Shown here: positions 16,309 through 25,915 of the stretch, in pieces | How the letters are laid out: each line of letters opens with the position of its first letter | Position numbering within the stretch: the first letter of the stretch is position 1 | NCBI RefSeq assembly: GCF_026226615.1 | Contig: NZ_JAJAPB010000001.1 | Location: forward strand, 248,001-312,000 | Source of the DNA: Geovibrio ferrireducens | GTDB lineage: Bacteria; Chrysiogenota; Deferribacteres; Deferribacterales; Geovibrionaceae | Direction of reading: 5' to 3' | DNA: 64,000 bases | Translations under genes and position numbers: made by a program | The notes under the pieces: model-generated | Seen by the model: the letters and a program-made list of their open reading frames with translations, nothing else | The model's database searches: none | What the model was told of the DNA's origin: nothing

Positions 16309-18858
16309 TTGGAAACACCGCAGAAAACCACCCCCATGATGAGGCAGTACGGCGAAATAAAGGACAGCTATCCTGAAACCATACTGTTTTTCCGTATGGG
16401 CGACTTTTATGAAATGTTCTTTGAGGACGCTCAGACCGCCTCGAAAATAATGGGCATAGCCCTCACCAGCAGAGGTGACGGCGTACCCATGTGCGGAATC
16501 CCTTACCACTCCTACCAGCCTTACCTTCTGAAACTCATAAAAGCGGGAAAGAATGTTGCGATCTGCGAGCAGCTTGAAGATCCGGCAAGCGCCAAAGGGA
16601 TAGTGAAAAGAGGCGTTGTGCGTGTGGTCACCCCCGGCACAATCCTTGAGGACGAAGGGCTTAACTCCGCCTCGAACAACTTTGTTGCCGTGCTCTGGGC
16701 TGAGAAGTCAGAGGTATTCGCCGCAGCAGCGGATATATCAACCGGGCAGATCTTCCTTGAAAAATGCTCCCCATCAGACATTAACGACATCATAGGCAGG
16801 TGGAAGCCCGCCGAAGTGATAAGTAATAAGGAGCAGGAAGGCCTCAGCCGCCCTGTCTCTGTCATAGACGCATCATTCGGAGCGGAAACGGCAAGACGCA
16901 GAGTGCTGGAACACTACAGCGCAGCCAGCGAAAAATCACTCGGAATTGACGGGGAAGGCTGGCTCAAGGCGATTGCCCTCCTGCTCACATACACTAAAAA
17001 TCTGATGCTTGATGTTAAGCTGAAATATCCTGTCACCCTCGCTCCGGAGAACAGGCTTCATCTTGACTCCATAGCGGTGAAAACCCTTGAGCTTGTGGAA
17101 AACTCTCAGGACGGAAGCGAGCGGAACACCCTTTTTTCAGTCCTGAACTTCTGCCGGACATCAATGGGTGCACGCCTCCTGAAAAACTGGCTCCGCTATC
17201 CCCTGCGCAGCAAGGAGAGCATTCTCCGCCGTCTGGAAATAGTGGAGTATCTCTCCACCCAGAGCGAACTGCGCAATGCCCTGTTTGAGTCACTCTCAAC
17301 AGTGTACGACATGGAGCGCATCACCGCCCGCCTCCTCGCAGGCAGGTGCAGCCCCAGAGACCTTGTGTGGCTGAAAAACTCCGTGGTTTCATTCCCGAAG
17401 ATAAAAGAGATGCTCATTTCATCCGGCAACCCGCACCTGACGGAAACCGGTGAGGAGTTTAACGCCCTTGAAGGGATATACAGCGTAATCGATGCCGCCA
17501 TAGTGGATGAACCGCCCATGAACATTAAGGAGGGGGGCATAATCCGCGAAGGGTACGATAAAAACGTGGACGAGCTCAAGGCTCTCCGCAAAGACAGCCG
17601 CACCCACCTTCTGCGCATCGAAACCGAAGAGAAGAAAAAAACCGGCATAAGCACCCTTAAGGTGAAATACAACAAGGTTTTCGGCTACTATATAGAAATC
17701 TCCAAATCCAATCTTGAGCGTGTGCCGGAATATTACGACCGCAAGCAGACGCTGGTCAATGCCGAACGATTCACCATTCCTGAGCTTAAGGAGCTTGAAA
17801 CCAAGCTGGTCTATGCCGAGGAGCGTCTGGGTGAACTGGAATACGCCCTCTTCACTCAGGTGCGTGACACTCTGGCAAATTACAGTGATATGATACGCAC
17901 CGCTGCGGAAACCGTCTCAGAGATTGACTGCCTCTCCTCACTGGCGGAGGCCGCCGTAAAAAACAGGTACACCCGCCCGCAGATAGGCAGTTTTGAAGAG
18001 ATGGACATAAGGGAAGGCCGCCACCCCGTTGTGGAGAAAAACATCACGGACAATTATGTGCCCAATGATCTGTACCTTAATTCTGATGACTCACGTATGG
18101 CAGTCATAACGGGGCCTAACATGGCGGGCAAAAGCACATACCTCCGCATGACCGCCCTTGTGGCGCTGATGGCGCATGTGGGTTCCTTTGTCCCCGCTGC
18201 GGAGGCGAAGATCCCCCTTCTGGACAGGGTGTTCACCCGTGTGGGCGCAAGCGACAACCTCGCCGGCGGCGAATCCACCTTCATGGTGGAGATGACGGAA
18301 ACAGCCAACATTCTCCACAACGCCACTGACAAATCACTGATCATACTTGATGAAATAGGCAGAGGTACATCCACCTTTGACGGTATCTCCATAGCATGGT
18401 CAGTCGCTGAATACATATTGGAAAAAGTGAAGGCGAAGACTCTATTTGCCACGCATTATCATGAGCTTACGGACATCCCCTCCTCTCTTCGCGGGGCGGT
18501 GAACCTCACCACAGAGGTGCGGGAATGGAACGATGAAGTCATCTTCATGCGCAGGGTCATAAGAGGCACTGCGGACAGAAGCTACGGAATACACGTCGCC
18601 AAGCTTGCGGGACTCCCCGGTTATGTGATAGACAGAGGTTACGAGGTTCTCTCAAAGCTTGAGAAGAATGAATTCGGCACTGACGGAACACCGAAGCTCT
18701 CCCAGAGCAAAATAAGGCAGGAAAAAGTTGTTCAGCAGATGCTTATATTTGAGGACAGCCCTGCATTGGACGAATTAAGAAGTATGGATATAAACAATAT
18801 GACCCCTGTCGAGGCGCTGAACACCCTTGCCAGACTGAAAAAAATATCGGAGAAATAA
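16309..18858 (+). CDS. mutS: DNA mismatch repair protein MutS
   Basis: 849 residues, full length MutS. N-terminal mismatch-recognition segment FFRMGDFYEMF with the Phe-x-Glu reading motif (residues about 26-36), core and clamp domains, then the ATPase with Walker A GPNMAGKST, Walker B ILDEIGRGTSTFDG and the THYHEL motif. It begins with TTG at 16309 (AAGGA eight bases upstream); an ATG at 16336 is the alternative but would trim the usual N-terminus. It follows the LapB-like gene by 16 bases. No mutL is in the window. Confidence 0.97.
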   Translation: METPQKTTPMMRQYGEIKDSYPETILFFRMGDFYEMFFEDAQTASKIMGIALTSRGDGVPMCGIPYHSYQPYLLKLIKAGKNVAICEQLEDPASAKGIVKRGVVRVVTPGTILEDEGLNSASNNFVAVLWAEKSEVFAAAADISTGQIFLEKCSPSDINDIIGRWKPAEVISNKEQEGLSRPVSVIDASFGAETARRRVLEHYSAASEKSLGIDGEGWLKAIALLLTYTKNLMLDVKLKYPVTLAPENRLHLDSIAVKTLELVENSQDGSERNTLFSVLNFCRTSMGARLLKNWLRYPLRSKESILRRLEIVEYLSTQSELRNALFESLSTVYDMERITARLLAGRCSPRDLVWLKNSVVSFPKIKEMLISSGNPHLTETGEEFNALEGIYSVIDAAIVDEPPMNIKEGGIIREGYDKNVDELKALRKDSRTHLLRIETEEKKKTGISTLKVKYNKVFGYYIEISKSNLERVPEYYDRKQTLVNAERFTIPELKELETKLVYAEERLGELEYALFTQVRDTLANYSDMIRTAAETVSEIDCLSSLAEAAVKNRYTRPQIGSFEEMDIREGRHPVVEKNITDNYVPNDLYLNSDDSRMAVITGPNMAGKSTYLRMTALVALMAHVGSFVPAAEAKIPLLDRVFTRVGASDNLAGGESTFMVEMTETANILHNATDKSLIILDEIGRGTSTFDGISIAWSVAEYILEKVKAKTLFATHYHELTDIPSSLRGAVNLTTEVREWNDEVIFMRRVIRGTADRSYGIHVAKLAGLPGYVIDRGYEVLSKLEKNEFGTDGTPKLSQSKIRQEKVVQQMLIFEDSPALDELRSMDINNMTPVEALNTLARLKKISEK

Positions 18859-19433
18859 TGCGGAGCCTGCTTTATTACTTTGCCCGCAAGCCGCTGTTCA
18901 CATTGGCTTTCATATTCTCACGCCTGCCCTTCTGGGCGCTCCTTCTCTCTTTCTCCTTCGGCTACATTGACGGGACAAGCACTGTCTTTGCCGCTGTTTT
19001 TGTTCTGTTTTCAAGGGGTTATGTAGAGCAGGAGATCTCCTTCGGCCGCCCTGTCACCCGTTTTTTATCAACTGCGCTGATAAAGCCGCTCCTTATCATA
19101 ACGGGCGTGTTCCTCTTCGTTGCCGCCTACCCTTTTCTGCTGTATTTCCTCGCCAGTGAGGATATTTATATACAGACAGGCTTCATCATCCTGCTTATAC
19201 TGGCGGCGTATCTCCTGCTTTTCGCAGGGCGAGAGACCTTCGGGCTGAACACTTTCGGAGTGCGCGGACTTGCAAAACCATCCGGGAGCCTCCCCGTCCG
19301 TCTGCTTGTAACCTTCTTCTGGGTCTATGTTCTTGCCGGGCGTGATCATGTGTGGTTCATTGTTCCCGCCCTTATCACTATATTCATGCTTGAGGCGTAC
19401 CAGTTCACCAGAAAATATGAGGGGATCATCTGA
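18858..19433 (+). CDS. Multi-pass membrane protein of unknown function
   Basis: 191 residues with five or six strongly hydrophobic segments (about 13-33, 38-52, 74-95, 103-125, 146-160, 164-180) and no cofactor or catalytic motif that I recognise. The start overlaps the mutS stop (TAATG) and the end overlaps the next start (TGATG), so it is translated with its neighbours. I cannot assign a function. Confidence 0.8.
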   Translation: MRSLLYYFARKPLFTLAFIFSRLPFWALLLSFSFGYIDGTSTVFAAVFVLFSRGYVEQEISFGRPVTRFLSTALIKPLLIITGVFLFVAAYPFLLYFLASEDIYIQTGFIILLILAAYLLLFAGRETFGLNTFGVRGLAKPSGSLPVRLLVTFFWVYVLAGRDHVWFIVPALITIFMLEAYQFTRKYEGII

Positions 19434-20197
19434 TGCCTGTTCTGAATGTCGCTGCCTCCGGCAGTTCCGGCAACTGCTGCTGCATAGAGAACGGGGATAA
19501 TCTGGTTTTCATTGATGCAGGCACGGCGTATAAAAATGTTGTTGATGCCCTCAGTGAGACAGAGCTCTCCGGCAAACGCATCAGCCTTTTCCTCACCCAT
19601 GAGCATAACGATCATATAAAAGGGCTGAAACCCTTCATAAACAAGCTTAAGCCCACTGTCTACACCAGTGAGGGGACAGCGGGCGAACTTGAAAGAAAGG
19701 GGTTTGACGTAAGCCGCTTTATGATAATCGACCCTGACTTCCTCTATGAGCTTGAGGATTTTTCCGTGACCCCTTTCTCCATCACCCATGACGGGCACGA
19801 GCCGTTCGCCTTCCGCTTTGACTTCGGCAGCAAAAAGATCGCCATGGCAACCGACCTCGGCGTTGCGGGAACATATATTCTGGAACATCTTGGTGAGGCG
19901 GAATCGGTCATACTGGAATCAAACTATGAGGAAAGGCTCCTGGCGGAGGGGTCATACCCTGAATACCTTAAACGGCGCATAATCTCCCACAAGGGGCATC
20001 TCTCCAACAAGGATGCGCTGAATACCGTGGGACACCTCAGCCGGAACAGGCTGAAAAAGGTGATTTTCGCCCATGTGAGCCATGAAAACAACTCATATGA
20101 GCTTCTTGATAAATACTCCGCCTTCTGCCGGGAAAACTTCTGCGTTGAGGCTATGTATCTGCCGAGGGAGACCGTCATCAGGAAAATAGTGCTGTGA
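19433..20197 (+). CDS. MBL-fold metallohydrolase, YycJ/WalJ-like
   Basis: 254 residues. The metallo-beta-lactamase metal motif THEHNDHIKG (HxHxDH) is near residues 58-67, preceded by the ASGSSGNCCCIENGDNLVFIDAG opening typical of the YycJ/WalJ group. Further metal ligands appear at HDGHEP and ATDLG. WalJ proteins are linked to DNA processing and coordination of replication with division in Firmicutes; a nuclease-like role is possible. It lies in the mutS run with TGATG coupling on the left and a 4-base overlap with the DUF456 gene on the right. Confidence 0.88.
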   Translation: MPVLNVAASGSSGNCCCIENGDNLVFIDAGTAYKNVVDALSETELSGKRISLFLTHEHNDHIKGLKPFINKLKPTVYTSEGTAGELERKGFDVSRFMIIDPDFLYELEDFSVTPFSITHDGHEPFAFRFDFGSKKIAMATDLGVAGTYILEHLGEAESVILESNYEERLLAEGSYPEYLKRRIISHKGHLSNKDALNTVGHLSRNRLKKVIFAHVSHENNSYELLDKYSAFCRENFCVEAMYLPRETVIRKIVL

Positions 20198-20703
20198 GCC
20201 CTGAGTATGAGCTTTTAGCCCTCGCTTCTGCCGGGGTGCAGACAGTCTTTGTACTTCTTAATCTCCTTGGGCTGCCGGGGAATATCGCAGCGCTCTTCAT
20301 CCCCCTCTTCTGGGCATTATCCGGGCATATGGACTGGAATGTGTTTTACTCCGTTCTTCTGCTTGTGGCCGCAGGCGAGGCTGTTGAGCTTGCCGCATCA
20401 TACTTCGTGGGGAAAAAATACGGCGTGTCCAACATGAGCTTCTTCGCCTCTGTCATAGGCTCACTCATCGGCGGGCTGTTCGGTGCGGGCATTCTGCTGG
20501 GCGTAGGCGCTGTTCCCGGAACCTTCCTCGGCGCATTTCTCGGAACTTATCTGTACGAATATTTCAAATTCTCCGACCACAAAACAGCGCTTAAACGGGG
20601 CATAGCCACTTTCACCGGCAGGTTTATAGGAACAGGGATGAAGGTAGTGCTGGGATTTATCGCAGTGTTTGAGACATGGAAAGGGCTGACCGCAGGTTTT
20701 TAG
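20194..20703 (+). CDS. DUF456 family membrane protein
   Basis: 169 residues; GTG start overlapping the previous stop. Hydrophobic segments around 20-45 and 45-62 are followed by the glycine-rich core typical of DUF456 (GSLIGGLFGAGILLGVGAVPGTFLGAFLGTYLYEY) and a final helix (IGTGMKVVLGFIAVFETW). Function unknown. It is the last gene of the plus-strand run and converges on the ankyrin gene with a single base between them, leaving no room for a separate terminator. Confidence 0.85.
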   Translation: MSPEYELLALASAGVQTVFVLLNLLGLPGNIAALFIPLFWALSGHMDWNVFYSVLLLVAAGEAVELAASYFVGKKYGVSNMSFFASVIGSLIGGLFGAGILLGVGAVPGTFLGAFLGTYLYEYFKFSDHKTALKRGIATFTGRFIGTGMKVVLGFIAVFETWKGLTAGF

Positions 20704-20704
20704 C

Positions 20705-21538
20705 CTACTGCATGTTCCTAACAAGCAGGTTTGCTATGTTTTCGTGCCCGTATTCCTTTGCCAGATCAAGGGCTGACCGCCCGTAAGCATCCGCCTTCAT
20801 AGTATCTGACGAGGAGGCGATCAGCGCAGCAGCACCGTCAATATTTCCGTACTGCGCGGCATACATAAGCGGTGTAAAGCCGTTTCCGTCCGCTGCATTC
20901 ACATCAGCGCCGCCCTTAATCAGGTCGATTATTACTCCGTGAAAACCGTATCTCACAGCGAGCATAAGCGGAGTTACGCCTTCGTTGTCCGCCGCGTTCA
21001 CATCAGCTCCCCTTTCTATGAGCAGGCGTATTATCTGCTCCCTGTTTCTTCTGGCTGCCTTGTGAGTCGGCGTTCTGCCTTCATAGTCTTTTATGTCGGG
21101 GTCCGCACCGTGAATAAGCATCAGCTCCGCCGCCCGCACATTGCCCCCTGTTATGGCATAAACAAGAGGGGTATTGCCGAGGATGTCTGTGCTGTTGATA
21201 TTTTCACCGCTCTGAACAAGCCTGCTCACCTCGCCGAGATCCCCCCTGCGGAGTGCTTCTGTCAGCGGTGATTCTCTCCCGCCGGGCTCAGACTGTATTA
21301 CTGGTTCATCTTCGGGGAAGGATGTGAAATTTTCAGAGGAAGGATAAGCAAGGTTCTCTCCCTGCGGTGTTGAGTTGTCCTCCTCCGCGGAGCCGAACAC
21401 TGTCAGCCTGTTTTTGAGCGGTACAATGTATTCGCTCAGAAACTGCCCCATCAGCGGCTGCTCCCTCATGGAATCCGCAAAAAGAAGAGCGGTAATTATA
21501 ATGGCAAGACCGAGAAGAATCCGTAAAAAAAGCTTCAT
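20705..21538 (-). CDS. Membrane-anchored ankyrin-repeat protein
   Basis: 277 residues: an N-terminal membrane anchor (about 4-22), a low-complexity linker to about residue 90, then five to six ankyrin repeats (for example DILGNTPLVYAITGGNVRAAELMLIHGAD, DNEGVTPLMLAVRYG, DGNGFTPLMYAAQYG). Ankyrin repeats bind other proteins; the partner is not evident. With an uncleaved anchor the repeats would lie in the periplasm. It stands alone between convergent DUF456 and folE2, the latter on the same strand 32 bases upstream. Confidence 0.9.
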   Translation of the reverse strand: MKLFLRILLGLAIIITALLFADSMREQPLMGQFLSEYIVPLKNRLTVFGSAEEDNSTPQGENLAYPSSENFTSFPEDEPVIQSEPGGRESPLTEALRRGDLGEVSRLVQSGENINSTDILGNTPLVYAITGGNVRAAELMLIHGADPDIKDYEGRTPTHKAARRNREQIIRLLIERGADVNAADNEGVTPLMLAVRYGFHGVIIDLIKGGADVNAADGNGFTPLMYAAQYGNIDGAAALIASSSDTMKADAYGRSALDLAKEYGHENIANLLVRNMQ

Positions 21539-21570
21539 GGATTAACTATAGCTGTTTATGAGGAAATTGT

Positions 21571-22350
21571 CTACATGGTGCGCTTGTCACGCACTATAAC
21601 GGCATAAGCGCTGTGGTTATGTATGCTCTCGTAGTTTTCGCTGGAGACCTCAAACCATGTCACTCTGCTTTCCGCCATGAGCTTTTCTGCGGCGTTGCGC
21701 ACCACATCCTCAACAAACGCCGGGTTCATGTAGGAATGTTCCGTAACGTACTTCTCGTCCTCACGCTTAAGCAGCGGATAAACCGGGGATGATGCGGATG
21801 ATTCCGCTATCTCCACAAGCTCCTCTATCCAGAGCATTTTCTTAAAACGCACCTTGATAGTTATTATGCTGCGCTGATTGTGCGCCCCGAACTCGCTTAT
21901 CTCCTTGGAGCAAGGGCAGAGGGTCATCACCGGAACCTTAACGCAGAGAACAAAATCCCGCTCCGTATCTGTGAGTGTGGCGTTGTATTCGCAGGTGTAG
22001 TCCATCATGGAGGTAAGCCCCGATACCGGAGCCTCCTTCTCTATGAAATATTTGAAGAAAAGCTCGATGTGAGATTCGCTTGAGCCGAGGCGCTGCTTCA
22101 TCTCCTCCAGTATTGTCCAGACAGTGGATATACCCATATTCTCTCTGTGGTCATTGAGAATTTCCACAAAGCGGGACATGTGGGTTCCCTTAAAGTCCTG
22201 CGGAAGCTGAACATACATGCTTATAGAGGCGTTGGTGTGCTGACGCCCCTTCTTTTTATCATCAAGAATAACGGGATAAACTATCCCTTTGATACCCACC
22301 TTATCAATGCTGATATTGCGGGCATCTTTTTCGTTCTGAATGTCTCTCAA
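21571..22350 (-). CDS. folE2: GTP cyclohydrolase FolE2 (type IB)
   Basis: 259 residues, full length for FolE2/COG1469, with DKVGIKGIVYPV near the N-terminus and the active-site segment LCPCSKEISEFGAHNQR. It converts GTP to dihydroneopterin triphosphate for folate and queuosine-type pathways. Unlike zinc-dependent FolE it can use other divalent metals. It starts 3 bases downstream of the TPR gene and so is probably co-transcribed with it. Confidence 0.95.
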   Translation of the reverse strand: MRDIQNEKDARNISIDKVGIKGIVYPVILDDKKKGRQHTNASISMYVQLPQDFKGTHMSRFVEILNDHRENMGISTVWTILEEMKQRLGSSESHIELFFKYFIEKEAPVSGLTSMMDYTCEYNATLTDTERDFVLCVKVPVMTLCPCSKEISEFGAHNQRSIITIKVRFKKMLWIEELVEIAESSASSPVYPLLKREDEKYVTEHSYMNPAFVEDVVRNAAEKLMAESRVTWFEVSSENYESIHNHSAYAVIVRDKRTM

Positions 22351-22353
22351 TTA

Positions 22354-23073
22354 TTACCTTCTCTTAATGCGCTGGTTGGCGATGAACTGCTGGTAAGGCT
22401 TGGCTCCTTCGGGAACCTTGGTAAGCTGAAGCTGAAGCCATACGTTGCCGTATCTCTCCATTTTTATCTTCTTGCCGTTCTTCATAGCCTCCATGTTAGC
22501 CTCAAGCTTCTCATCCATAGGGCATTTCTTAACACCCTTGTTCAGCACTTCAATTGCTTTTGAGTCGTTGCCGTTTCCGCTGAGCATCCATGCGTAGAAG
22601 CTGTACACAAACCCCTCTTTCGGTGCTCCTTTTACAGCAGCTTCAAGAGTTTTAAGCGCCTTTTCGGTTTCCTTAGCCCTGTACTGCGAAGCGGCAAGCA
22701 TGCTCATGGAGAGCCAGTTTTTATCAAAGCCCTTCTCAAGATAAGAGAGAGCCTCATCAAGCCTCTTGGTGGAGTAAAGGATTATTCCTATCTGGGCGTT
22801 GATCTGCTCTTTCACGAAGAACTGCCAGTTGGAATACTTGTACCCTTCTTTCAGGCGCTCGATAGCCTTCTCATATCTTCCGGCGCGGAGATCCTTTTCC
22901 ACATTACCGAAAAGCTCCTTGAGCTTATTGAGAAAATATCTCCCCGTAAAGAAGTTGACCGCAATAATTCCGACCACAGCCACAGTAAGCGACCACCAGA
23001 TATTGTAGGTGAGGAAATACATCCCTACGGCAAGAAGGGCTGATGCACTGACAGAAATAAGAATAGTAAACAT
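22354..23073 (-). CDS. TPR-like membrane protein
   Basis: 239 residues: two N-terminal membrane helices (about 3-20 and 25-43), then helix-turn-helix repeats of TPR type (YEKAIERLKEGYKYSNWQF, AQIGIILYSTKRLDEALSYLEKGF, SKAIEVLNKGVKKCP) and a short basic tail. No enzymatic motif. The product probably acts as a scaffold on the cytoplasmic side of the membrane. Its leader is the 399-base intergenic region that carries two repeat-element copies. Confidence 0.82.
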   Translation of the reverse strand: MFTILISVSASALLAVGMYFLTYNIWWSLTVAVVGIIAVNFFTGRYFLNKLKELFGNVEKDLRAGRYEKAIERLKEGYKYSNWQFFVKEQINAQIGIILYSTKRLDEALSYLEKGFDKNWLSMSMLAASQYRAKETEKALKTLEAAVKGAPKEGFVYSFYAWMLSGNGNDSKAIEVLNKGVKKCPMDEKLEANMEAMKNGKKIKMERYGNVWLQLQLTKVPEGAKPYQQFIANQRIKRR

Positions 23074-23237
23074 AAAAACACCGACCTGTATGAGAAATCT
23101 TTTTTTACTTTTTCCAAAACAACCTGCTTTTACCGAAAGAGCAGGGAAAAGTCACAAATTATATATAGCGCATGTCCGTTTTTCAAGCAGGAAAAACAAC
23201 GCTGTAAGGTTAGAACAGCTCTGCCCCTTTAATCTCC

Positions 23238-23287
23238 GCAAGCCGCGAGCGTGTATCCTGAATTTCCATGGAAGGAAAATTCAGGAT
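23238..23287 (-). repeat. Three-hairpin element, truncated copy
   Basis: Contains half of hairpin h2 (GCAAGCC, the same arm as in the copy at 31 kb), the conserved linker GCGAGCGTGT (23245-23254) and a terminal stem ATCCTGAATTT / AAATTCAGGAT (23255-23265 / 23277-23287). Hairpin h1 and the other arm of h2 are missing. Confidence 0.8.
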
Positions 23288-23371
23288 TGTGCAATGAGAC
23301 TGCCGCGTCGCTTTGCTCCTCGCAGTGACACTGTTGACTGTCATTGCGAACGAAGTGAAGCAATCTCATCA

Positions 23372-23465
23372 AACTCCACGGAGGGAGTTCCGCCGTGCGG
23401 AGCGAAGGCAGGTTTATCCTGCCGCGAGCGTGTATCCTGAATTTCCATGGAGGGAAATTCAGGAT
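23372..23465 (-). repeat. Three-hairpin element, copy A
   Basis: In plus-strand order: h1 AACTCC/GGAGTT (23372-23377/23384-23389), linker CCGCCGTGCGG and AGCGAA, h2 GGCAGG/CCTGCC with loop TTTAT (23407-23423), linker GCGAGCGTGT (23424-23433), and a terminal hairpin ATCCTGAATTTCC/GGAAATTCAGGAT. The last hairpin ends 7 bases from the stop of the lipoprotein gene and could also act as its terminator. Confidence 0.85.
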
Positions 23466-23472
23466 TATTAAA

Positions 23473-24360
23473 TCAAGGCCAGCAAGCCTCGTACTCCGTT
23501 CTGTCGGATTCATTGCCGTCTGTTGCTGATGAAACAGCAAACTTAAGGCAATCTGCGGTGTTCTGCCCCACAGAATACATAAAGAAAGGCACATCAACCT
23601 TAGCAAGGAAAGAGTAAGTGCCGCCCTTCATTATATAAACATTATACAGCCAGGCTCCTTCAGGCTCACCCCACGAGAGGGTAAGCGTTCCGTTTCCGTA
23701 AACATTTCTGAAACCGAAGGGCGCTCTGGGCACAACCTGCTTCACAGCGAGGCGGACAATCTTCTCCTCACCTGCGTTGCCGTATTTGTCAAAGGGATAC
23801 ATGGTAACAGTGCGGTTCTCCTTCCCCTCCATGTTCACCTCGAAGCTTTCCCTTGAGGTGCGGAGTTCAAGCCCGCCGTCAATAAACACCTCAAAGCGCT
23901 CATAAGGTCTGTCCGCCTTAAGGAGGAAGGCGAACCTGTCGCCTGCGAGTTCCTTTATCTGCACATCGGTTATTTTAACCGGCTTGGCATATATAACAGC
24001 CTTTTTCACAGGCTGGGATCTGTTATTGTAAACCGGATGCAGAGCCACAATGCTGTAAACATAACGCACATCCGCAGTCACATTATCATCCACAAAAGCC
24101 GTGGACGGCGGAATCTCAGTTATATCCGCATAATCCGTCAGACAGCCGCAGGCAGGATCAAAAACAGCCCTCTGCACCTTAACGGCAAAACGCTTGTCCG
24201 CATTACGGATAACCACGCCCTCGTCATTGTTGAAAATACGCAGATTTTCACCCGGAGCCGGAACAGCCTCCGTGAGCACAACAGGGTCGGTCTTCTTGCC
24301 GCAGCCTGTAAACAGAGCCAGAACAGCAATAAGTGTCAGGATATACTTATAAAACCTCAT
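23473..24360 (-). CDS. Lipoprotein with fibronectin type III-like domains
   Basis: 295 residues. A signal peptide ends in the lipobox LFTGC (Cys20), so the mature protein is lipid-anchored. The remainder is beta-rich with patterns like fibronectin III strands ([20 protein letters not shown] and [22 protein letters not shown]). It overlaps the 3' end of argH by 14 bases. Small lipoproteins beside argH or lysA are common, but this one is much larger. Role unknown; probably envelope-associated. Confidence 0.85.
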   Translation of the reverse strand: MRFYKYILTLIAVLALFTGCGKKTDPVVLTEAVPAPGENLRIFNNDEGVVIRNADKRFAVKVQRAVFDPACGCLTDYADITEIPPSTAFVDDNVTADVRYVYSIVALHPVYNNRSQPVKKAVIYAKPVKITDVQIKELAGDRFAFLLKADRPYERFEVFIDGGLELRTSRESFEVNMEGKENRTVTMYPFDKYGNAGEEKIVRLAVKQVVPRAPFGFRNVYGNGTLTLSWGEPEGAWLYNVYIMKGGTYSFLAKVDVPFFMYSVGQNTADCLKFAVSSATDGNESDRTEYEACWP

Positions 24361-25729
24361 CCAGAAACTTCCTCGCGCTTTCTATCTGCGCCTTTACGGA
24401 TTCCCCGGCAGTGCCGCCCTTTGCCTTTCTGCTGCTTACGGACGCTTCAGGGGTGATGTACGAATATATATCATCATCTATCTTTTCGGAAAAGGATTTA
24501 AGCTCCGCCAGCGTCAGTTCGCTTATGTCAGCCCTCTTATCCAGTGCAAAAGCCACAGCGGAACCCACCACATGGTGCGCCTCCCTGAAAGGCATCCCCT
24601 TGCGCACAAGGTAATCAGCCAGATCAGTGGCGGTGGAGAAGCCCAGCTTCGCAGCCTTTGTCATCTTTTCCGCATTTATGCCCATCTTCTCTATCATGGG
24701 GATGAATATGCGCAGTGAAGCCTTAAGCGTGTCCACCGAGTCGAAAAGCGGCTCCTTATCCTCCTGCATATCTTTGTTATATGCAAGGGGCAGACCCTTC
24801 ATCGTGGTGAGCAGGCTCAAAAGGTTGCCGTACATACGCCCGGTCTTACCCCTGATCAGCTCAGGCATATCCGGGTTTTTCTTCTGAGGCATTATGCTGC
24901 TGCCCGTGCAGAAGTCGTCACTTAAATCTATGAACGCAAACTCCGATGTGGAGAAAATTATCAGTTCTTCTGAGAATCTTGAAAGGTGCATCTGGCATAT
25001 GGCCGCAGCAGAAAGAAACTCCAGAGCAAAATCACGGTCGCTCACCGAATCAAGGCTGTTCTCTGTCGGTGCGGTAAACCCAAGGCTCGCCGCTGTCATG
25101 TCACGGTTTATCGCAAATGTCGTTCCGGCAAGGGCTCCTGAACCCAGCGGGGAAAAATTCATCCTCTCCGCACAGTCCGCCAGCCTGCCGTGATCCCTGC
25201 GGAACATCTGCACATACGCCATAAGCCAGTGGGAAACAAGCACAGGCTGAGCCGTCTGCAAATGAGTGTAACCGGGCATAAGCACGCCCAGATGCTTCTC
25301 CGCCTTATCTGTCAGCGTCTTCACAAGCTCCGCCATGTAGCCCGCAATAACCTCAATCTCCTCTCGGAGATACATGCGCACATCCACAGCAACCTGATCG
25401 TTCCTGCTGCGCGCTGTATGAAGCTTTCCGCCCACACTGCCCACTATCTCCGTCATGCGCTTTTCAACCGCCATGTGGATGTCCTCATCCTCAGTACGGA
25501 AAACAAAACCGCCGGACTCTATCTCTCCAAGAACAGTAAGAAGACCGCCCTTAATCGCCCCAGCCTCTTCCGCAGTGAGTATACCGCATGAAGCAAGCAT
25601 CTCAGCATGAGCTATGCTACCCTTTATGTCATGACGATACAAACGCTTGTCGAAATGAATAGATGCGTTGAACTCATCCACCAGACTGTCATTCTTTACC
25701 TTGAGCCTTGCCGCACTGAGTTTGGACAT
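24347..25729 (-). CDS. argH: Argininosuccinate lyase
   Basis: 460 residues, normal length. Splits argininosuccinate to arginine and fumarate. The family signature [11 protein letters not shown] is present around residues 278-288, with [12 protein letters not shown] and [13 protein letters not shown] upstream. The gene is on its own apart from the overlapping lipoprotein; no other arg gene is in the window. Upstream lie the hairpin repeats and the dnaJ terminator. Confidence 0.97.
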   Translation of the reverse strand: MSKLSAARLKVKNDSLVDEFNASIHFDKRLYRHDIKGSIAHAEMLASCGILTAEEAGAIKGGLLTVLGEIESGGFVFRTEDEDIHMAVEKRMTEIVGSVGGKLHTARSRNDQVAVDVRMYLREEIEVIAGYMAELVKTLTDKAEKHLGVLMPGYTHLQTAQPVLVSHWLMAYVQMFRRDHGRLADCAERMNFSPLGSGALAGTTFAINRDMTAASLGFTAPTENSLDSVSDRDFALEFLSAAAICQMHLSRFSEELIIFSTSEFAFIDLSDDFCTGSSIMPQKKNPDMPELIRGKTGRMYGNLLSLLTTMKGLPLAYNKDMQEDKEPLFDSVDTLKASLRIFIPMIEKMGINAEKMTKAAKLGFSTATDLADYLVRKGMPFREAHHVVGSAVAFALDKRADISELTLAELKSFSEKIDDDIYSYITPEASVSSRKAKGGTAGESVKAQIESARKFLDEVL

Positions 25730-25785
25730 ATAAATACCTCACTGCTGAATCTTTGCGAAGCAGTTTAAAATTTTTGAAGGGGTGT

Positions 25786-25814
25786 GGGGAAAGCTTTTTA
25801 TAAAAAGTTTCCCC
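25786..25814. repeat. Near-palindromic hairpin of the GGGGAAA...TTTCCCC family
   Basis: GGGGAAA-G-CTTTTTATAAAAAG-TTTCCCC forms a long, almost perfect stem with a TTTTTGAAGG lead-in at 25771-25780. Related sequences are seen at about 11586-11615 and, in reverse orientation, at about 57533-57579. Confidence 0.7.
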
Positions 25815-25853
25815 GTAAAGCTATAATACTCTTACTTTATGATAAAAAACTCA

Positions 25854-25891
25854 TGAGAAACCCTTTTTTTATGGGAAAAAACGGTTTCTCA
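25854..25891 (-). terminator. Terminator after dnaJ (heat-shock operon)
   Basis: A stem with outer arms TGAGAAACC/GGTTTCTCA and inner complementary T- and A-runs, followed on the minus strand by a run of T residues. It lies 25 bases after the dnaJ stop. Confidence 0.65.
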
Positions 25892-25915
25892 AACTCTTCC
25901 CAAAAAACCAAATTT

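Larger units (their letters stand above)
23074..23472. repeat. Repeat-filled intergenic region between the lipoprotein and TPR genes
   Basis: No gene is seen. The region holds two copies of a hairpin element (truncated 23238-23287; near complete 23372-23465). Between them lie the inverted pair ACTGCCGCGTCGCTTTGCTC (from 23301) and TCATTGCGAACGAAGTGAAG (from 23341), which resemble interspersed repeats seen in many bacterial genomes. A second copy of the first of these is at about 30953-30985. The two hairpin copies share a direct repeat of nearly 50 bases, 178-180 bases apart. Confidence 0.85.

Noticed and set aside
23074-23472. CRISPR-like appearance of repeated blocks in the gap
   Set aside because: Only two unequal copies, no regular spacers and no cas genes; explained by the hairpin elements.
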